DNA of 57,402 bases from positions 1 through 57,402 of the forward strand of contig JAGQYI010000053.1 of the NCBI GenBank assembly GCA_020436165.1. Reading direction: 5' to 3'. Within the stretch, counting starts at the first letter, position 1. Every line of letters starts with the position of its first letter. Source of the stretch: Cyclobacteriaceae bacterium (GTDB lineage: Bacteria; Bacteroidota; Bacteroidia; Cytophagales; Cyclobacteriaceae). This document shows positions 48,061 to 56,090 of this stretch, in pieces. The notes under the pieces were generated by a model, which was not told the origin of the DNA, made no database searches, and worked only from the letters and a program-made list of their open reading frames with translations. Both the position numbers and the translations under genes were made by a program.

Positions 48061-48414
48061 TTACGCTGCATTTGATTCTGCTTTGGGAGTTAGCAACATA
48101 AGATCATTTACAAGGATTTCTGTTATGTAACGTACCTGGTTATCCTTGTCGGTGTACGATCTGTGTACCAGTTTACCGGAAATGGCAATTCGGTTTCCTT
48201 TGGCAACATAGTCTCTAACCAGCTCGGCTTTTTTGCCCCATGCAACTACTTGATGCCACTGCGTATCGTTTACGCGTTGGCCCTGGTGGTTGGTGTAATA
48301 ATCGGTGGTGGCAATTGAGAAGGTAGCCATAAGCTTGCCCGATTCAAATTCTTTGATCTGTGGTTCTTTTCCTAAGTTCCCGATCAGCTGTACGTTGTTT
48401 GATAAATTTTTCAT
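48061..48414 (-). CDS. ssb: Single-stranded DNA-binding protein, short form without acidic tail
   Basis: An OB-fold protein covering residues 1-108: MKNLSNNVQLIGNLGKEPQI, ATFSIATTDYY, WHQVVAWGK and GKLVHRSYTDK. The C-terminus ends LLTPKAESNAA and lacks the acidic tip (DDDxPF type) through which housekeeping SSBs recruit repair and replication partners. At 117 aa it is shorter than typical SSB (about 150-180 aa). It is probably an accessory SSB. Divergent from the zinc-ribbon gene. Confidence 0.93.
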   Translation of the reverse strand: MKNLSNNVQLIGNLGKEPQIKEFESGKLMATFSIATTDYYTNHQGQRVNDTQWHQVVAWGKKAELVRDYVAKGNRIAISGKLVHRSYTDKDNQVRYITEILVNDLMLLTPKAESNAA

Positions 48415-48510
48415 AATTGTAAATTTTTATGTGAAACGAATAATTTCTCCAAAGGTCAGGGCAATTGGAACAGTTAATCGTATGATAAATAATTGTATAT
48501 GCTTATATTC

Positions 48511-48530
48511 GTTTGTAAATGTTTGTAAAC
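48511..48530. promoter_or_regulatory. Tandem direct repeat in the ssb/zinc-ribbon intergenic region
   Basis: Two adjacent 10-bp units, GTTTGTAAAT and GTTTGTAAAC, lie 18 bp before the zinc-ribbon gene start. They could be part of a promoter (TTTG -33 box) or a binding site. Evidence is only the repetition and position. Confidence 0.3.
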
Positions 48531-48547
48531 GGATAATAGCTTAAATT

Positions 48548-48910
48548 ATGGAATCAAGGCAATGTTTGGAATGCGGAGAACCGATCATCGGAAGAGTCGA
48601 TAAAAAGTTTTGCTCAGATTTGTGCCGCAATGCGTACAATAATTCGCGCAACAGGGACAAGACCAACCTGATGCGAAAAGTAAATGGTATTCTCCGTAAA
48701 AACAGGATGATACTTGAAGCACACAACCCCGATGGAAAGGGCAAGGTAAGCAAAGCACAGTTGCTTAAAGAGGGGTTTGATTTTTCGTATTTTACCAACC
48801 TGTATATAACAAAGGCAGGCAAGCAATACTTTTTTTGCTACGAACAGGGCTACCTGCCCATCGAAAATGACTACTTCGCTTTGGTGATCAAAAAGGACTA
48901 TATTGACTGA
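48548..48910 (+). CDS. Small zinc-ribbon protein of unknown function
   Basis: The N-terminus has a four-cysteine knuckle, C6-x2-C9 and C22-x3-C26 (CLECG ... FCSDLC), the pattern of small Zn-ribbon proteins. The C-terminal part (about 60-120, YFTNLYITKAGKQYFFCYEQ) is a small alpha/beta segment without a known signature. No signal or membrane segment. It is 2 bp upstream of the ion channel gene, so both are co-transcribed. Confidence 0.75.
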   Translation: MESRQCLECGEPIIGRVDKKFCSDLCRNAYNNSRNRDKTNLMRKVNGILRKNRMILEAHNPDGKGKVSKAQLLKEGFDFSYFTNLYITKAGKQYFFCYEQGYLPIENDYFALVIKKDYID

Positions 48911-48912
48911 CC

Positions 48913-49638
48913 ATGAAAATAAGGAATAGATTACGCAAGATTGTAGAGGAAAACGATACCAGAAAAGGTAGATTTTTCGATAATGCTATTCAATTTTTAA
49001 TACTTATTTCCCTGGTTTCATTCTCTCTTGAAACATTGCCTGATAATTCAGATGAATTTAATGTGATCTTGAAATATGTAGAGGTAGTTTCTGTAATCCT
49101 ATTTTCAATCGAATACATTTTAAGAATTTACGTTTCTCAAAAGCCTTTTAAATACATTTTCAGTTTTTATGGTCTAATTGATTTAATAGCCATTCTTCCT
49201 TTTTATTTAGCTCATGGACTTGACTTGAGGTTTTTAAGGATATTCAGAATTTTTAGAGTATTTCGATCTTTTAAGCTAATTAGATACAACAAAGCAATGC
49301 GTAGGTTCCACCTGGCAGCCAACATTGTAAAGGAAGAACTCGTGCTCTTTTTAATGGTAGCTGCTATTTTCGTTTTCATTGCGGCTTCCGGCATTTATTT
49401 TTTTGAAAATGAAGCACAACCCGAAAAATTTTCTTCTGTTTTCCACAGCCTTTGGTGGGCAATCGTTACACTTACAACAGTAGGATACGGAGATGTTTAT
49501 CCAATAACAGTTGGAGGCATGGTGTTTACCTTTTTTGTTTTATTGGTTGGAGTAGGAATTGTTGCGGTGCCGGCCGGTCTTATAGCTTCAGCACTTTCAA
49601 AAGCCAGGGAAATGGAAGAGAAGGAGAAATCACTTTAA
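48913..49638 (+). CDS. Voltage-gated-type potassium channel (6 TM, ion transport family)
   Basis: A 241-aa inner membrane protein with six hydrophobic segments. The S4 segment LRIFRIFRVFRSFKLIR has arginines at every third position, a voltage sensor pattern. The pore loop has the K+ selectivity filter TTVGYGD (residues 188-194). A C-terminal coiled tail (SALSKAREMEEKEKS) follows S6. KvAP-like bacterial channels have this size and layout. Co-transcribed with the zinc-ribbon gene. Confidence 0.93.
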   Translation: MKIRNRLRKIVEENDTRKGRFFDNAIQFLILISLVSFSLETLPDNSDEFNVILKYVEVVSVILFSIEYILRIYVSQKPFKYIFSFYGLIDLIAILPFYLAHGLDLRFLRIFRIFRVFRSFKLIRYNKAMRRFHLAANIVKEELVLFLMVAAIFVFIAASGIYFFENEAQPEKFSSVFHSLWWAIVTLTTVGYGDVYPITVGGMVFTFFVLLVGVGIVAVPAGLIASALSKAREMEEKEKSL

Positions 49639-49814
49639 GTACTACCAACTTTCAACTTGCATCTCCCAACTTTTAACTTCAAACTCATAACTCCAAACTC
49701 CTTCTAATTCTCTAAATTTGTTAGGTAAAACATTGATTTAATTCAGGTTTTAAGTTGCACAATGTTGTTTTAATTCCGCAACAGGAATTTTACTATTGCA
49801 AAAAGCATACGATT

Positions 49815-51776
49815 TTGGAAAACTATACATATTGCCATAGTTTGACGGAATACAAAAGACGTCAGACCATTGAAGTAAAAATAGGGGATGTGCCCATGGG
49901 TGGGGCAAACCCCATTCGAGTGCAGTCGATGACGACCACCAACACCATGGATACGGCCAGCACGGTGCAACAAGTCATTCGTATGGTCGATGCTGGTTGC
50001 GAATATGTGCGTATAACTGCACCCGGTATTCGCGAAGCTGAAAACCTTAAAAATATTAAGCAGGAACTTGTAGCCAGGGGTATTAAAGTACCGTTGGTGG
50101 CCGATATACACTACACCCCCAATGCAGCTTTGGAAGCTGCAAAGTATGTGGAGAAAGTGCGCATCAATCCCGGCAACTATGCCGACAAAAAACGCTTTGA
50201 GACCATCGAATATTCCGATGAGGAATACAAGCAGGAGCTTGCACGTATAAAAGAAAAGTTTGTGCCTTTGATAAAGCAATGCCAGAAGTACGGAACCGCC
50301 ATGCGCATTGGTACCAATCATGGTTCGCTTTCCGATCGTATTATGAGCCGCTATGGCGATACGCCTATGGGTATGGTGGAATCAGCGCTTGAGTTTGTGC
50401 GTATTTGCGAGGAGGAGGGCTACTACAACATTGTGCTTTCTATGAAAGCAAGTAACACTCGGGTTATGGTGCAGGCATATCGCTTGCTTGTAAACCGACT
50501 GGAGGCCGAAGGCCTGAAGCCTTATCCATTGCATCTGGGCGTTACCGAGGCTGGTGATGGAGAGGATGGGCGCATTAAGTCGTCTGTGGGTATTGGCACT
50601 TTGCTCGAAGACGGACTGGGAGATACGGTTCGTGTTTCGTTAACAGAAGAGCCTGAATTTGAAGTGCCTGTGGCACAGGCATTGGTTGAACGATATACCA
50701 ACTACAGAAACGGTGAACTCCGTGAAAGAGACTTTGCATTTAAAAACCCTTTTGAATACCACTTACGGGAAACAAACGTGGTGGAGGATTTTGGAGGAGA
50801 TAGCTCTCCGAGAGTTATTGCCGATTATTCCTCGCAGGAGATTGTTAAGCCTGCCCAGTTGCAGGCAATTGGCTACCGCTATCTTTCTGCTACCGACAAG
50901 TGGGTAAGTTTGGACACCGCTGCCGATTATGTGTACCTGGGTAGCAATCCTTTAAGTATTGAATTACCTTCCGGTCTTAAGGCAATTGTGGATTCCACCC
51001 TTTGGAACGCAAACCGTTTCATACCCAACTGTTATCCACTTTTCAAGCTCCGGGACTTCAAGCTTAATAAGTTCAGGCACGAAAAGCTTAATTTTCTGGA
51101 AGTGGACCTTTGCACAAACGATGGCCTTCCTGAATTGGATGACAACGTTGTATTAGTGCTTCGCTCCAACCTGGAACATCCTTTGCCGGTTTACCGACAA
51201 TATGTGTTATGGCTTGAAAAGCAGGGAATAAAAGCACCGGTCATTTTGGCGCACAGGTACTCAGGTATGCAGGCAGAAACATTTCAATTGCATGCTGCCA
51301 CAGATATGGGTGGTGTTCTAATTGACGGGCTGGCCAATGGTGTGATGATCCGCTATTATACGCCTACCTGTAATTTCAATGACCTTTCAAACAACACGGC
51401 ATTTGGTATTTTACAGGCAGCGCGCACGCGCATGTCAAAAACTGAGTATATATCGTGCCCTTCGTGTGGCCGCACTTTGTTTGACCTGCAGTCAACCACA
51501 GCCATGATAAAAGAACGGACCGACCACCTGAAAGGAGTGAAGATAGGCATTATGGGCTGTATTGTGAATGGCCCTGGTGAAATGGCAGATGCCGATTACG
51601 GGTATGTTGGCTCGGGTGTTGGTAAAATAACCTTGTACCGGGGCCAGGAAGTGGTAAAGAAAGGAGTGAAATCGGACGAGGCGGTTGAAGAACTGATAAA
51701 TATAATTAAAGAAGACGGACGCTGGATTGAACCCGAAGGGGAGCAATTGGAGCGTACTATGGAACAAAAGGCATAG
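49815..51776 (+). CDS. ispG: 4-hydroxy-3-methylbut-2-enyl diphosphate synthase, long form
   Basis: Converts MEcPP to HMBPP in the non-mevalonate isoprenoid pathway, with a [4Fe-4S] cluster. I favour TTG 49815 (ENYTYCHSLTEYKRR), because family members begin close to the YC-SLT-Y segment; the frame is open to a TTG at 49755. The TIM barrel (about 1-260) contains MGGANPIRVQSMTTT. A middle domain absent from the E. coli enzyme follows, as in Bacteroidota and chloroplast forms. The C-terminal ferredoxin-like domain holds the cluster ligands, C568, C571 and C602 counted from 49755 (CPSC and MGCIVNGPGE). The DUF6728-like gene follows 9 bp later. Confidence 0.95.
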   Translation: MENYTYCHSLTEYKRRQTIEVKIGDVPMGGANPIRVQSMTTTNTMDTASTVQQVIRMVDAGCEYVRITAPGIREAENLKNIKQELVARGIKVPLVADIHYTPNAALEAAKYVEKVRINPGNYADKKRFETIEYSDEEYKQELARIKEKFVPLIKQCQKYGTAMRIGTNHGSLSDRIMSRYGDTPMGMVESALEFVRICEEEGYYNIVLSMKASNTRVMVQAYRLLVNRLEAEGLKPYPLHLGVTEAGDGEDGRIKSSVGIGTLLEDGLGDTVRVSLTEEPEFEVPVAQALVERYTNYRNGELRERDFAFKNPFEYHLRETNVVEDFGGDSSPRVIADYSSQEIVKPAQLQAIGYRYLSATDKWVSLDTAADYVYLGSNPLSIELPSGLKAIVDSTLWNANRFIPNCYPLFKLRDFKLNKFRHEKLNFLEVDLCTNDGLPELDDNVVLVLRSNLEHPLPVYRQYVLWLEKQGIKAPVILAHRYSGMQAETFQLHAATDMGGVLIDGLANGVMIRYYTPTCNFNDLSNNTAFGILQAARTRMSKTEYISCPSCGRTLFDLQSTTAMIKERTDHLKGVKIGIMGCIVNGPGEMADADYGYVGSGVGKITLYRGQEVVKKGVKSDEAVEELINIIKEDGRWIEPEGEQLERTMEQKA

Positions 51777-51785
51777 AAAATTTTT

Positions 51786-51995
51786 ATGGAACAAGAACCC
51801 GCTAAAGAACGAAATACAGTGAAGGAAACATTTCAATTAGGTGAAATGTGGGCCTATTTTATTAATGTATTTAAGAAACGCGACCCCAATAGCCCTACCA
51901 GCATTAACCTACGATTGATGCACGGAATCAACCGGATTACCATTGTTGTTTTCCTTCTGGGGGTTATCTACTTTGTTGTTAAACATCTTTTATAA
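51786..51995 (+). CDS. Small membrane protein, DUF6728-like
   Basis: A 69-aa protein with a charged N-terminal half (GEMWAYFINVFKKRDPNSPT), the conserved-looking LRLMHGINRITI motif, and one C-terminal membrane helix. Such proteins recur beside housekeeping genes in Cytophagales, and I recall the DUF6728 family as the match, without certainty. It lies between ispG and the MmcQ gene with 9-bp and 3-bp gaps, so all three share a transcript. Confidence 0.75.
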   Translation: MEQEPAKERNTVKETFQLGEMWAYFINVFKKRDPNSPTSINLRLMHGINRITIVVFLLGVIYFVVKHLL

Positions 51996-51998
51996 CCT

Positions 51999-52355
51999 GT
52001 GCATATTGAAAGCTTTCGTAATTACTGTATTGCCAAACCGGGGGTAACGGAGGAATTTCCATTTAATGAAACCGCCCTGGTTTTTAAAGTTATGGGTAAA
52101 ATGTTTGCCCTTATTGATGTGGACTCGTTTGATACAATAGCTTTGAAATGCGACCCAGGCCGTGCGCTTGAACTGCGCGAGCGCTATGCTGGCATTACCA
52201 CTGCCTACCACTTTAATAAAAAGCACTGGAACGGTGTAACAACAGACGGTTCTGTACCCGATGCTTTGATGTACGAATTGATCGATCACTCGTACGAGCT
52301 GGTGGTGAGCGGACTTCCTGGGAAGTTAAAAGAGGAATTGGAGAAGCTTGGTTAG
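51999..52355 (+). CDS. MmcQ/YjbR family protein
   Basis: A 118-aa alpha/beta protein with a double-wing fold; motifs VTEEFPFNETALVFKVMGKMFAL and HWNGV are typical, and a late LIDHSYELVVSGLPGKLKEEL helix closes it. The family is named as DNA-binding from structure, but no role is established. It starts at GTG 3 bp after the DUF6728-like gene. It is the last plus-strand gene before the cassette region; its stop overlaps GTTAGGT. Confidence 0.88.
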   Translation: MHIESFRNYCIAKPGVTEEFPFNETALVFKVMGKMFALIDVDSFDTIALKCDPGRALELRERYAGITTAYHFNKKHWNGVTTDGSVPDALMYELIDHSYELVVSGLPGKLKEELEKLG

Positions 52356-52413
52356 GTTATGAGCAATGCCTGCAACATAGTTGTGCCTTGGGGGCGGCAG
52401 GCAGGCGCAGCGA

Positions 52414-52654
52414 CTTGCTCTGAACGTCCATGTATGGCGCTGCGTGCGCCCCACTGGCTAATAGCAGTAAATTGGTGAAATCTGCTGATGCTTCCAAAGT
52501 ATCAGATAACCACTGCGTTCCAAAAGTGAAAAAATCCTGCGAGCTGAAGTTTCCAAACAGCACAGAAATTTCTCGGGGGCAGTCTTACGGTCGAGTTCCG
52601 GTGCAGTATGTAGAAAGGCCCGCAAGCACATGCCTTATACATATTGTTGTGCGC
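52414..52654 (-). repeat. attC-like palindromic site A (after the lipocalin-like gene)
   Basis: On the minus strand, GCGCACAAC begins 3 nt after the stop at 52658, and CGTTCAGAGCAAG ends the element at 52414-52426. Arms TGTATGGC and GCCTTATACA pair imperfectly. At 241 bp it is long for attC. The 33 bp at 52394-52426 recur at 54668-54700 with one mismatch. This element explains the otherwise empty 302 bp between the MmcQ and lipocalin genes. Confidence 0.45.
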
Positions 52655-52657
52655 GGT

Positions 52658-53056
52658 TTAATTGGTTTTTATATATTTTTCTGCACATCCTTCAAAACAA
52701 GGATACCAAACTATCAAGTTATTATTTGATAATTGAAAGTGGACTGAGTAATCACAATTAGGTGATGTTAAAGTGCTATCAGATAGAGTATAAGTTCCGC
52801 TAGATGGAACTAGTTCTGATTCAAACATGCTACACAAGTTACCATTCGAATTTACTGTCAGATTATCCTTGAACTCAATAGTTTTACCCTTGTCACTTGT
52901 TGAAAACGTTCCGCTTCCATCTCCTGGGTCAACATAGGATTCAATTAATCTCCACGAGCCAGTAATTTCTGTATTTATTGTAATCTGATCTCCTGAGCCA
53001 CAAGTTGAAATTAGGAAGCCAAGTAAAATAAATACCAAAGTAGTCAGCTTTTTCAT
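52658..53056 (-). CDS. Lipocalin-like lipoprotein (cassette gene)
   Basis: The signal ends LISTC (Cys19), so this is a lipoprotein. The mature 114 residues show the short lipocalin-like pattern: GSWRLIESYVDPGDGSG, IEFKDNLTVNSNGN, a middle strand SSGTYTLSDSTLTS and a last strand pair NNLIVWYPCFEGCAEKY. Ligand binding cannot be predicted. It is the leftmost, i.e. most distal, gene of the minus-strand cassette array, with an attC-like site right after its stop. Confidence 0.75.
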   Translation of the reverse strand: MKKLTTLVFILLGFLISTCGSGDQITINTEITGSWRLIESYVDPGDGSGTFSTSDKGKTIEFKDNLTVNSNGNLCSMFESELVPSSGTYTLSDSTLTSPNCDYSVHFQLSNNNLIVWYPCFEGCAEKYIKTN

Positions 53057-53123
53057 TGTTATTTCAAGTTGTAGTTGATTGACACTTTTTGAGTAAAAAT
53101 GGTTGATATGCGAGTGCGTCTAA

Positions 53124-53258
53124 TTGCTCTGAACGTTTAGTGTATGAGTAGTGGCGGATTTCGGAGCAATTTCCTGTCAAATAACGATAAATTTTCTGCG
53201 AGGAATCATCTTTAAAATTACCACATCCCTCGCCATTACTTATACACATTGTTGTGGC
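53124..53258 (-). repeat. attC-like palindromic site B
   Basis: On the minus strand, GCCACAAC starts 7 nt after the stop at 53266. Its arm (53231-53247) pairs with GTGTATGAGTAGTGGCG (53140-53156) over 17 bp with only G-T wobbles. The site ends with CGTTCAGAGCAA at 53124-53135. At 135 bp it is within the normal attC range. Confidence 0.55.
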
Positions 53259-53265
53259 AAGTTTT

Positions 53266-54438
53266 TTATTTTCTGTATAATAAATAGTCAAGTTCTACAA
53301 TAGAATTTGGTTTTTTAAATTCAATATCTTCTATATCTGAGGACAATAATAAATATGGTAAGACACATTTATCGAATCTTTTGAAATATGCTATATAATT
53401 TTCTTTTGTGACAAAATCCCCATTTATTGATGAAGCATGAATAAGTCGCTTAGCCTCAATTTTTGTTATTTCATTGTCCTTATTCTTAGTTACAATAATA
53501 TCCTCAAGGTATTTATCAACCGCTTCGTTATTATTCGTTTTTATAGAATAAATCGTAGTTGAATCGGTTGTTTTAATCAGAATAGCAGAATCTGAAGAAT
53601 TAAAGCAAGGTAAAGTTGTAACTTTTAAAATGCCAGATATATTATTCAGACTACTTTTAATATCCTTGGTTATCTCAATTCTGGGAAATTCATCTTGAAT
53701 TGTACCATCTGAGTTATATCGTCTAATATAAATTTTCTCAATTCTATCTATTTGATAATATTCATTTATACATTGTTGATAATCGAAAAAAGGATTATTA
53801 TACAAATCATTATCCTTAGCAATCATCTCATCAGGGATTTTCCCATATAAATCATCAGTTATGATTCCTAATATGCTGTATTGAATAGAATTAAATTGAA
53901 TTGGTAACCTATATCGTCCAAACAGATTATAAGCAATCATTCGCTTGCCAGAATTAATCATTTCTTCAATTATTTCCATATTCTCAAAAAGAGTCCCATA
54001 AAAATTTAATTTGTCTATCGTAAGATGTATCTCTTTCTGATAATCAGACGTTCGGTAATAATTTATCCCTGAATTATGATTTACAATATCAAGTTGGTAG
54101 ATGTTGTTTCTTGGAAGATTTAATTTTTCAATGGTTCTCGCAGGATTTCCTCTTACTACATAATGTTTAATAATCTCTTTCTTTTTAGTTAACTGGAAAT
54201 CATAAATTACATTATTAAGTAAATAATCATCCCAAATCTCCATTTGCTTAATAGAGTCAAGATTCTCAAAAGAAGGATTTTGCACTAATAGATTTTTGTA
54301 AGGGTCATAGAAAACGACATTTATTTTATAATTCTCCAATTTGATTTCATCAAGTGTCTTAGAATACTGAGCCAATAAAACAGATTTAAATGAAATCAGT
54401 AGAATTAAATTCGTTAAAATCGATATTCGTTTATTCAT
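53266..54438 (-). CDS. Exported protein of unknown function (cassette gene)
   Basis: A signal peptide (about 1-23, ending VLLAQ) precedes 367 residues of mixed alpha/beta character, rich in Asn, Ile, Lys and Tyr. No domain recognised. Segments worth noting are HYVVRGNPARTIEKLNLPRNN (about residues 92-112, split here only for orientation), YNLFGRYRLP and DKCVLPYLLLSSD. The DNA is very AT-rich relative to the genes left of 52 kb, consistent with acquisition. It is flanked by attC-like site B downstream and by a long composite repeat region upstream, so it looks like a complete cassette. Confidence 0.75.
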   Translation of the reverse strand: MNKRISILTNLILLISFKSVLLAQYSKTLDEIKLENYKINVVFYDPYKNLLVQNPSFENLDSIKQMEIWDDYLLNNVIYDFQLTKKKEIIKHYVVRGNPARTIEKLNLPRNNIYQLDIVNHNSGINYYRTSDYQKEIHLTIDKLNFYGTLFENMEIIEEMINSGKRMIAYNLFGRYRLPIQFNSIQYSILGIITDDLYGKIPDEMIAKDNDLYNNPFFDYQQCINEYYQIDRIEKIYIRRYNSDGTIQDEFPRIEITKDIKSSLNNISGILKVTTLPCFNSSDSAILIKTTDSTTIYSIKTNNNEAVDKYLEDIIVTKNKDNEITKIEAKRLIHASSINGDFVTKENYIAYFKRFDKCVLPYLLLSSDIEDIEFKKPNSIVELDYLLYRK

Positions 54439-54479
54439 ACAGTTTTAATGTTTGCAGGATGTTTCCTAAAATTTGCCAC

Positions 54480-54647
54480 AATGTGCAAGCGGTCTAAGAT
54501 TGATTTTGAAAATTACGAAGTTTTTTGAGAAAATGGGCTCCGCCTTCTCCGCCAGTTGGCGGATTCGGACGGACAGGTAAATCGCTAGTTCGGAGCTGGT
54601 CGCGAAGCGGCTTGCCCGAACTAGGGTCGTTAGACCGCTCGCACATT
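54480..54647. repeat. Long palindromic repeat element, copy 1
   Basis: Starts AATGTGCAAGCGGTCTAAG and ends GTTAGACCGCTCGCACATT, a terminal inverted repeat of about 18 bp with one mismatch. It contains the internal hairpin AGTTCGG ... CCGAACT (54587-54622) and a TCCGCCA-TGGCGGA palindrome (54548-54563). A second copy starts at 57278. Read on the minus strand it contains GTCTAAC, which fits the attC RYYYAAC box. With site C and the hairpin at 54646 it fills the 397 bp between the Fic gene and the 390-aa gene. Confidence 0.75.
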
Positions 54648-54698
54648 CAGAGCAAGGAGCCGTGCCTGCGGCAGGCAGGCGTAGCGACTTGCTCTGAA
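54646..54698. repeat. Nested hairpin between the long repeat and attC-like site C
   Basis: TTCAGAGCAAG and CTTGCTCTGAA form an 11-bp perfect stem enclosing a second small stem (TGCCTGC with GCAGGCA). The right half (54668-54700) is repeated at 52394-52426 with a single mismatch. Its right arm doubles as the terminal box of site C. Confidence 0.7.
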
Positions 54699-54826
54699 CG
54701 GTGAGTATAAACGTAGTGCGGGTTTTAATAGTAATATACTTTCAAATTTGCACCAATGTTAATTAATAGCTAAATAGCACAATATAGGCACTTAACCCCG
54801 CATTACGTTTATACATTGTTGTAGCC
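54688..54826 (-). repeat. attC-like palindromic site C (after fic)
   Basis: On the minus strand GGCTACAAC starts 9 nt after the Fic stop at 54836. GTATAAACGTAATGCGGG (revcomp of 54797-54814) then pairs with the 54705-54722 arm over 18 bp with one mismatch, and the site ends CGTTCAGAGCAAG. Total 139 bp, with an AT-rich loop of about 75 nt. Confidence 0.6.
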
Positions 54827-54835
54827 TGTACCCTT

Positions 54836-55945
54836 CTATGTTTCCGATAATAAATTAAACAAATCAATATTTAAGTAAACAATTTCTTTCCCAATCTTTT
54901 CAGGAATCGTAATACCTAATTCTTGTAATTGTCTTAAATACTTTTTTGCCGTATTAACACTTTTGATATTTGAATCTAATAAACTTTTAGGGCTTATATA
55001 TGGCTGCTCAAATATTTTTTCAATCATCTCTTTTCGAATACCTGGTAATCTTTCTTGGACAAGAATCCATGTTTTATTAAATAACTGGTCAATTTCTTCG
55101 ATTTTGTTTATAGTATAGGTCGATGTTTCTTCAATTGCTTTTAAAACATACAGAATCCAATCCCTCCATGTTCTTTGAGTTGTCACCTTATTTAGTAACT
55201 CATAATATTCATCCTTTTCTCTGATTATAAATGCACTTAAATATAAAATCGGTAAATCCAAAAGTTGTTTTTGAATCAATAGTAAAATGCTTATTATCCT
55301 TCCTGCTCGACCATTCCCATCTCTAAATGGGTGAATCGCTTCAAACTGGTAATGAGAAACAGCCAATTTTATTAAGGGGTCGTAATCATATTTTTCATCT
55401 TGGTTTAAATAATCAAAAAGATTTTGAAGTTTTTTTTCTATTATTTCATGTCCTCTTGGTGGTGTATAGATTACAGTTCCATCTAATAATCCACTACCTC
55501 GTTTTTTAATAACAGTCTCAGTTTGTGAAGGCCGAATTCCATCATGTACTTGCTTAATGTTTTGATAAATCTCAATTATTAAATCCTCATCAAAAATCCT
55601 TTTATCCTTAATCTTTTGGAATCCAGCCCAAAGAGCCTGACGATAAAACAATACCTCCTTTGCATTACTATTTAAATCATAATCATTATAGGTCAATGAT
55701 TTATATAGCTCATCATCAGTTGTGAAAATATTCTCTATCTCCGTACTTGCCTTTGCCTCTCTAAGCGCAATTGTATTAACCAACATCGCTTGATTTGGTA
55801 ACTTTTTAGCAATGCCCTTCAATTCAGCTAATGCTTTGTTCGCTTTATTTAAAGATTGAAGAATCTCAATAGTGATAACTTTCTCATCAGGTGGAGGAAG
55901 TTCAGGCAAATTATTGTAAGGAATATTTCTATCGTATGGCTGCAT
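54836..55945 (-). CDS. Fic family protein (class II, self-inhibited AMPylase-type), cassette gene
   Basis: The catalytic Fic motif HPFRDGNGRAGR is complete at residues 205-216, so AMP transfer to a target hydroxyl is possible. The N-terminal domain carries the inhibitory helix motif S-x3-E-N at 67-72 (STEIEN), typical of class II Fic proteins that regulate themselves. A beta-hairpin before the Fic core (LDGTVIYTPPRGH) should clamp the target. The C-terminal part (about 280-369) looks like a winged helix (SPKSLLDSNIKSVNTAKKYL). No separate antitoxin gene is visible. Several TGTCAAA repeats precede the start. Confidence 0.92.
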   Translation of the reverse strand: MQPYDRNIPYNNLPELPPPDEKVITIEILQSLNKANKALAELKGIAKKLPNQAMLVNTIALREAKASTEIENIFTTDDELYKSLTYNDYDLNSNAKEVLFYRQALWAGFQKIKDKRIFDEDLIIEIYQNIKQVHDGIRPSQTETVIKKRGSGLLDGTVIYTPPRGHEIIEKKLQNLFDYLNQDEKYDYDPLIKLAVSHYQFEAIHPFRDGNGRAGRIISILLLIQKQLLDLPILYLSAFIIREKDEYYELLNKVTTQRTWRDWILYVLKAIEETSTYTINKIEEIDQLFNKTWILVQERLPGIRKEMIEKIFEQPYISPKSLLDSNIKSVNTAKKYLRQLQELGITIPEKIGKEIVYLNIDLFNLLSET

Positions 55946-55947
55946 TA

Positions 55948-56042
55948 TTGACAGATTTAATTGCTATTGTCAAATTTATGTATTTTTTGATAGATACAGG
56001 ATTAACTGTCAAATATTTTGATTCTACATACCTTTTGTCAAA
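55948..56042 (-). promoter_or_regulatory. TGTCAAA repeat cluster upstream of fic
   Basis: TGTCAAA occurs on the plus strand at 55968, 56007 and 56036, and its inverse TTGACA at 55948, three bases from the ATG. In the gene's own orientation these read ATTTGACA. They could be operator sites, possibly for the winged-helix tail of the Fic protein itself, or fortuitous -33 TTTG boxes in AT-rich DNA. Confidence 0.4.
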
Positions 56043-56090
56043 TCACTCATTTTTTTGATAACAGGACCTTCTTCGGGTATTGGCTACAAT

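Noticed and set aside
49644-49700. Imperfect repetition of AACTT/CAACTC-like units before ispG
   Set aside because: Irregular, low-complexity sequence with no constant period; not a convincing tandem repeat or leader.
52351-52357. GTTAGGT at the MmcQ stop as an attC box
   Set aside because: It fits GTTRRRY but has no paired box or palindrome arm in a suitable orientation.
52430-52729. 99-aa plus-strand frame over the attC-like site A
   Set aside because: It runs antisense to the end of the lipocalin-like gene and across the palindrome; no conserved protein pattern or start context supports it.
53064-53291. 75-aa minus-strand frame across site B
   Set aside because: It crosses the palindromic site and the end of the upstream gene, so it is most simply a by-product of the repeat.
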